Below, one piece after another: positions 5,585-5,703 of a stretch of 5,703 nt of DNA. The notes beneath the pieces were generated by a model. The model worked only from the letters and a program-made list of their open reading frames with translations, was not told the DNA's origin and ran no database searches. A program made the position numbers and the translations under genes. Each line of letters starts with the position of its first letter. The first letter of the stretch is position 1. This DNA comes from Planctomycetota bacterium (GTDB lineage: Bacteria > Planctomycetota > PLA2 > JAEUHO01), in the NCBI GenBank assembly GCA_024639415.1, contig JAHEIK010000282.1:1-5703 (forward strand). The letters are read 5' to 3'.

Positions 5585-5703
5585 ATGCGCACGCGCACCC
5601 TGCTCCCGCTGTTCCTCGCCCTGCTCGGCGCTCTCTGGCTCGGTGGCTGCGGCAGTGGCGGCGACCAGTTCACCGGTGGCGCACGCATCGCCCCGGCCAC
5701 CTT
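5585..5703 (+). CDS. Lipoprotein, 5' part only (runs off the window)
   Basis: Thirty-nine complete codons are visible before the window ends. They encode an arginine-containing n-region (R2, R4), a leucine-rich core (L6-L17) and the lipobox L-G-G-C, with C22 as the predicted lipidation site, then G-S-G-G-D. After lipidation the Asp is at mature position +6, so it gives no +2 inner-membrane retention signal; in a Gram-negative-type cell an outer-membrane location is plausible but inferred. The strong GGAGG at 5572-5576 supports the start. Nothing of the mature domain is visible, so its function is unknown. It follows another lipoprotein gene by 108 bp on the same strand; the two could be cotranscribed, since no terminator is clear between them. 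Confidence 0.75.
   Translation, partial: MRTRTLLPLFLALLGALWLGGCGSGGDQFTGGARIAPAT

Overview
This is a very GC-rich bacterial window. All the genes I can support lie on the + strand, with typical GC-rich codon use and strong GGAGG-type ribosome binding sites at some starts. The organism cannot be fixed from the sequence. The FeoB type, a lipoprotein with a poly-glycine run after its lipid-modified cysteine, and a TIG-plus-propeller surface protein would fit a free-living Gram-negative-type bacterium such as a Planctomycetota or myxobacteria-like lineage. That placement is inference only.

Layout: (1) 10-384 encodes a short membrane-anchored protein resembling a PilX/GspK-like minor pilin; its true start may lie before the window. 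(2) 505-1548 encodes a complete PLP-dependent cysteine synthase-family enzyme. (3) About 90 bp follow, holding two GC-rich stem-loops and then a Fur-box-like palindrome that overlaps the likely -10 element and the start codon of the next gene. (4) 1636-4224 is a compact ferrous-iron uptake operon: feoA, feoB (overlapping feoA by 65 nt) and a 60-residue Cys-containing single-pass membrane protein joined to feoB by an ATGA overlap. (5) A 208-bp gap follows with no supported gene. (6) 4433-5476 encodes a lipoprotein with one IPT/TIG domain and five propeller-like repeats. (7) 5585 to the end holds the start of a second lipoprotein, cut by the window edge.

How they work together: FeoB is the Fe(II) channel/transporter with a cytoplasmic GTPase domain, FeoA is its small SH3-like cytoplasmic partner, and the Cys-containing mini-protein probably sits beside FeoB in the inner membrane. 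The Fur-like site suggests repression when iron is replete. The cysteine synthase gene upstream makes the sulfur amino acid also needed for Fe-S clusters, but the stem-loops and separate promoter suggest it is a separate transcription unit. The two lipoproteins are probably unrelated cell-envelope proteins.

I see no mobile element, CRISPR array, tRNA or rRNA. The most unusual points are the regulatory architecture at the feoA start (possible leaderless mRNA under a Fur box) and the hairpin-containing feoA/feoB overlap.
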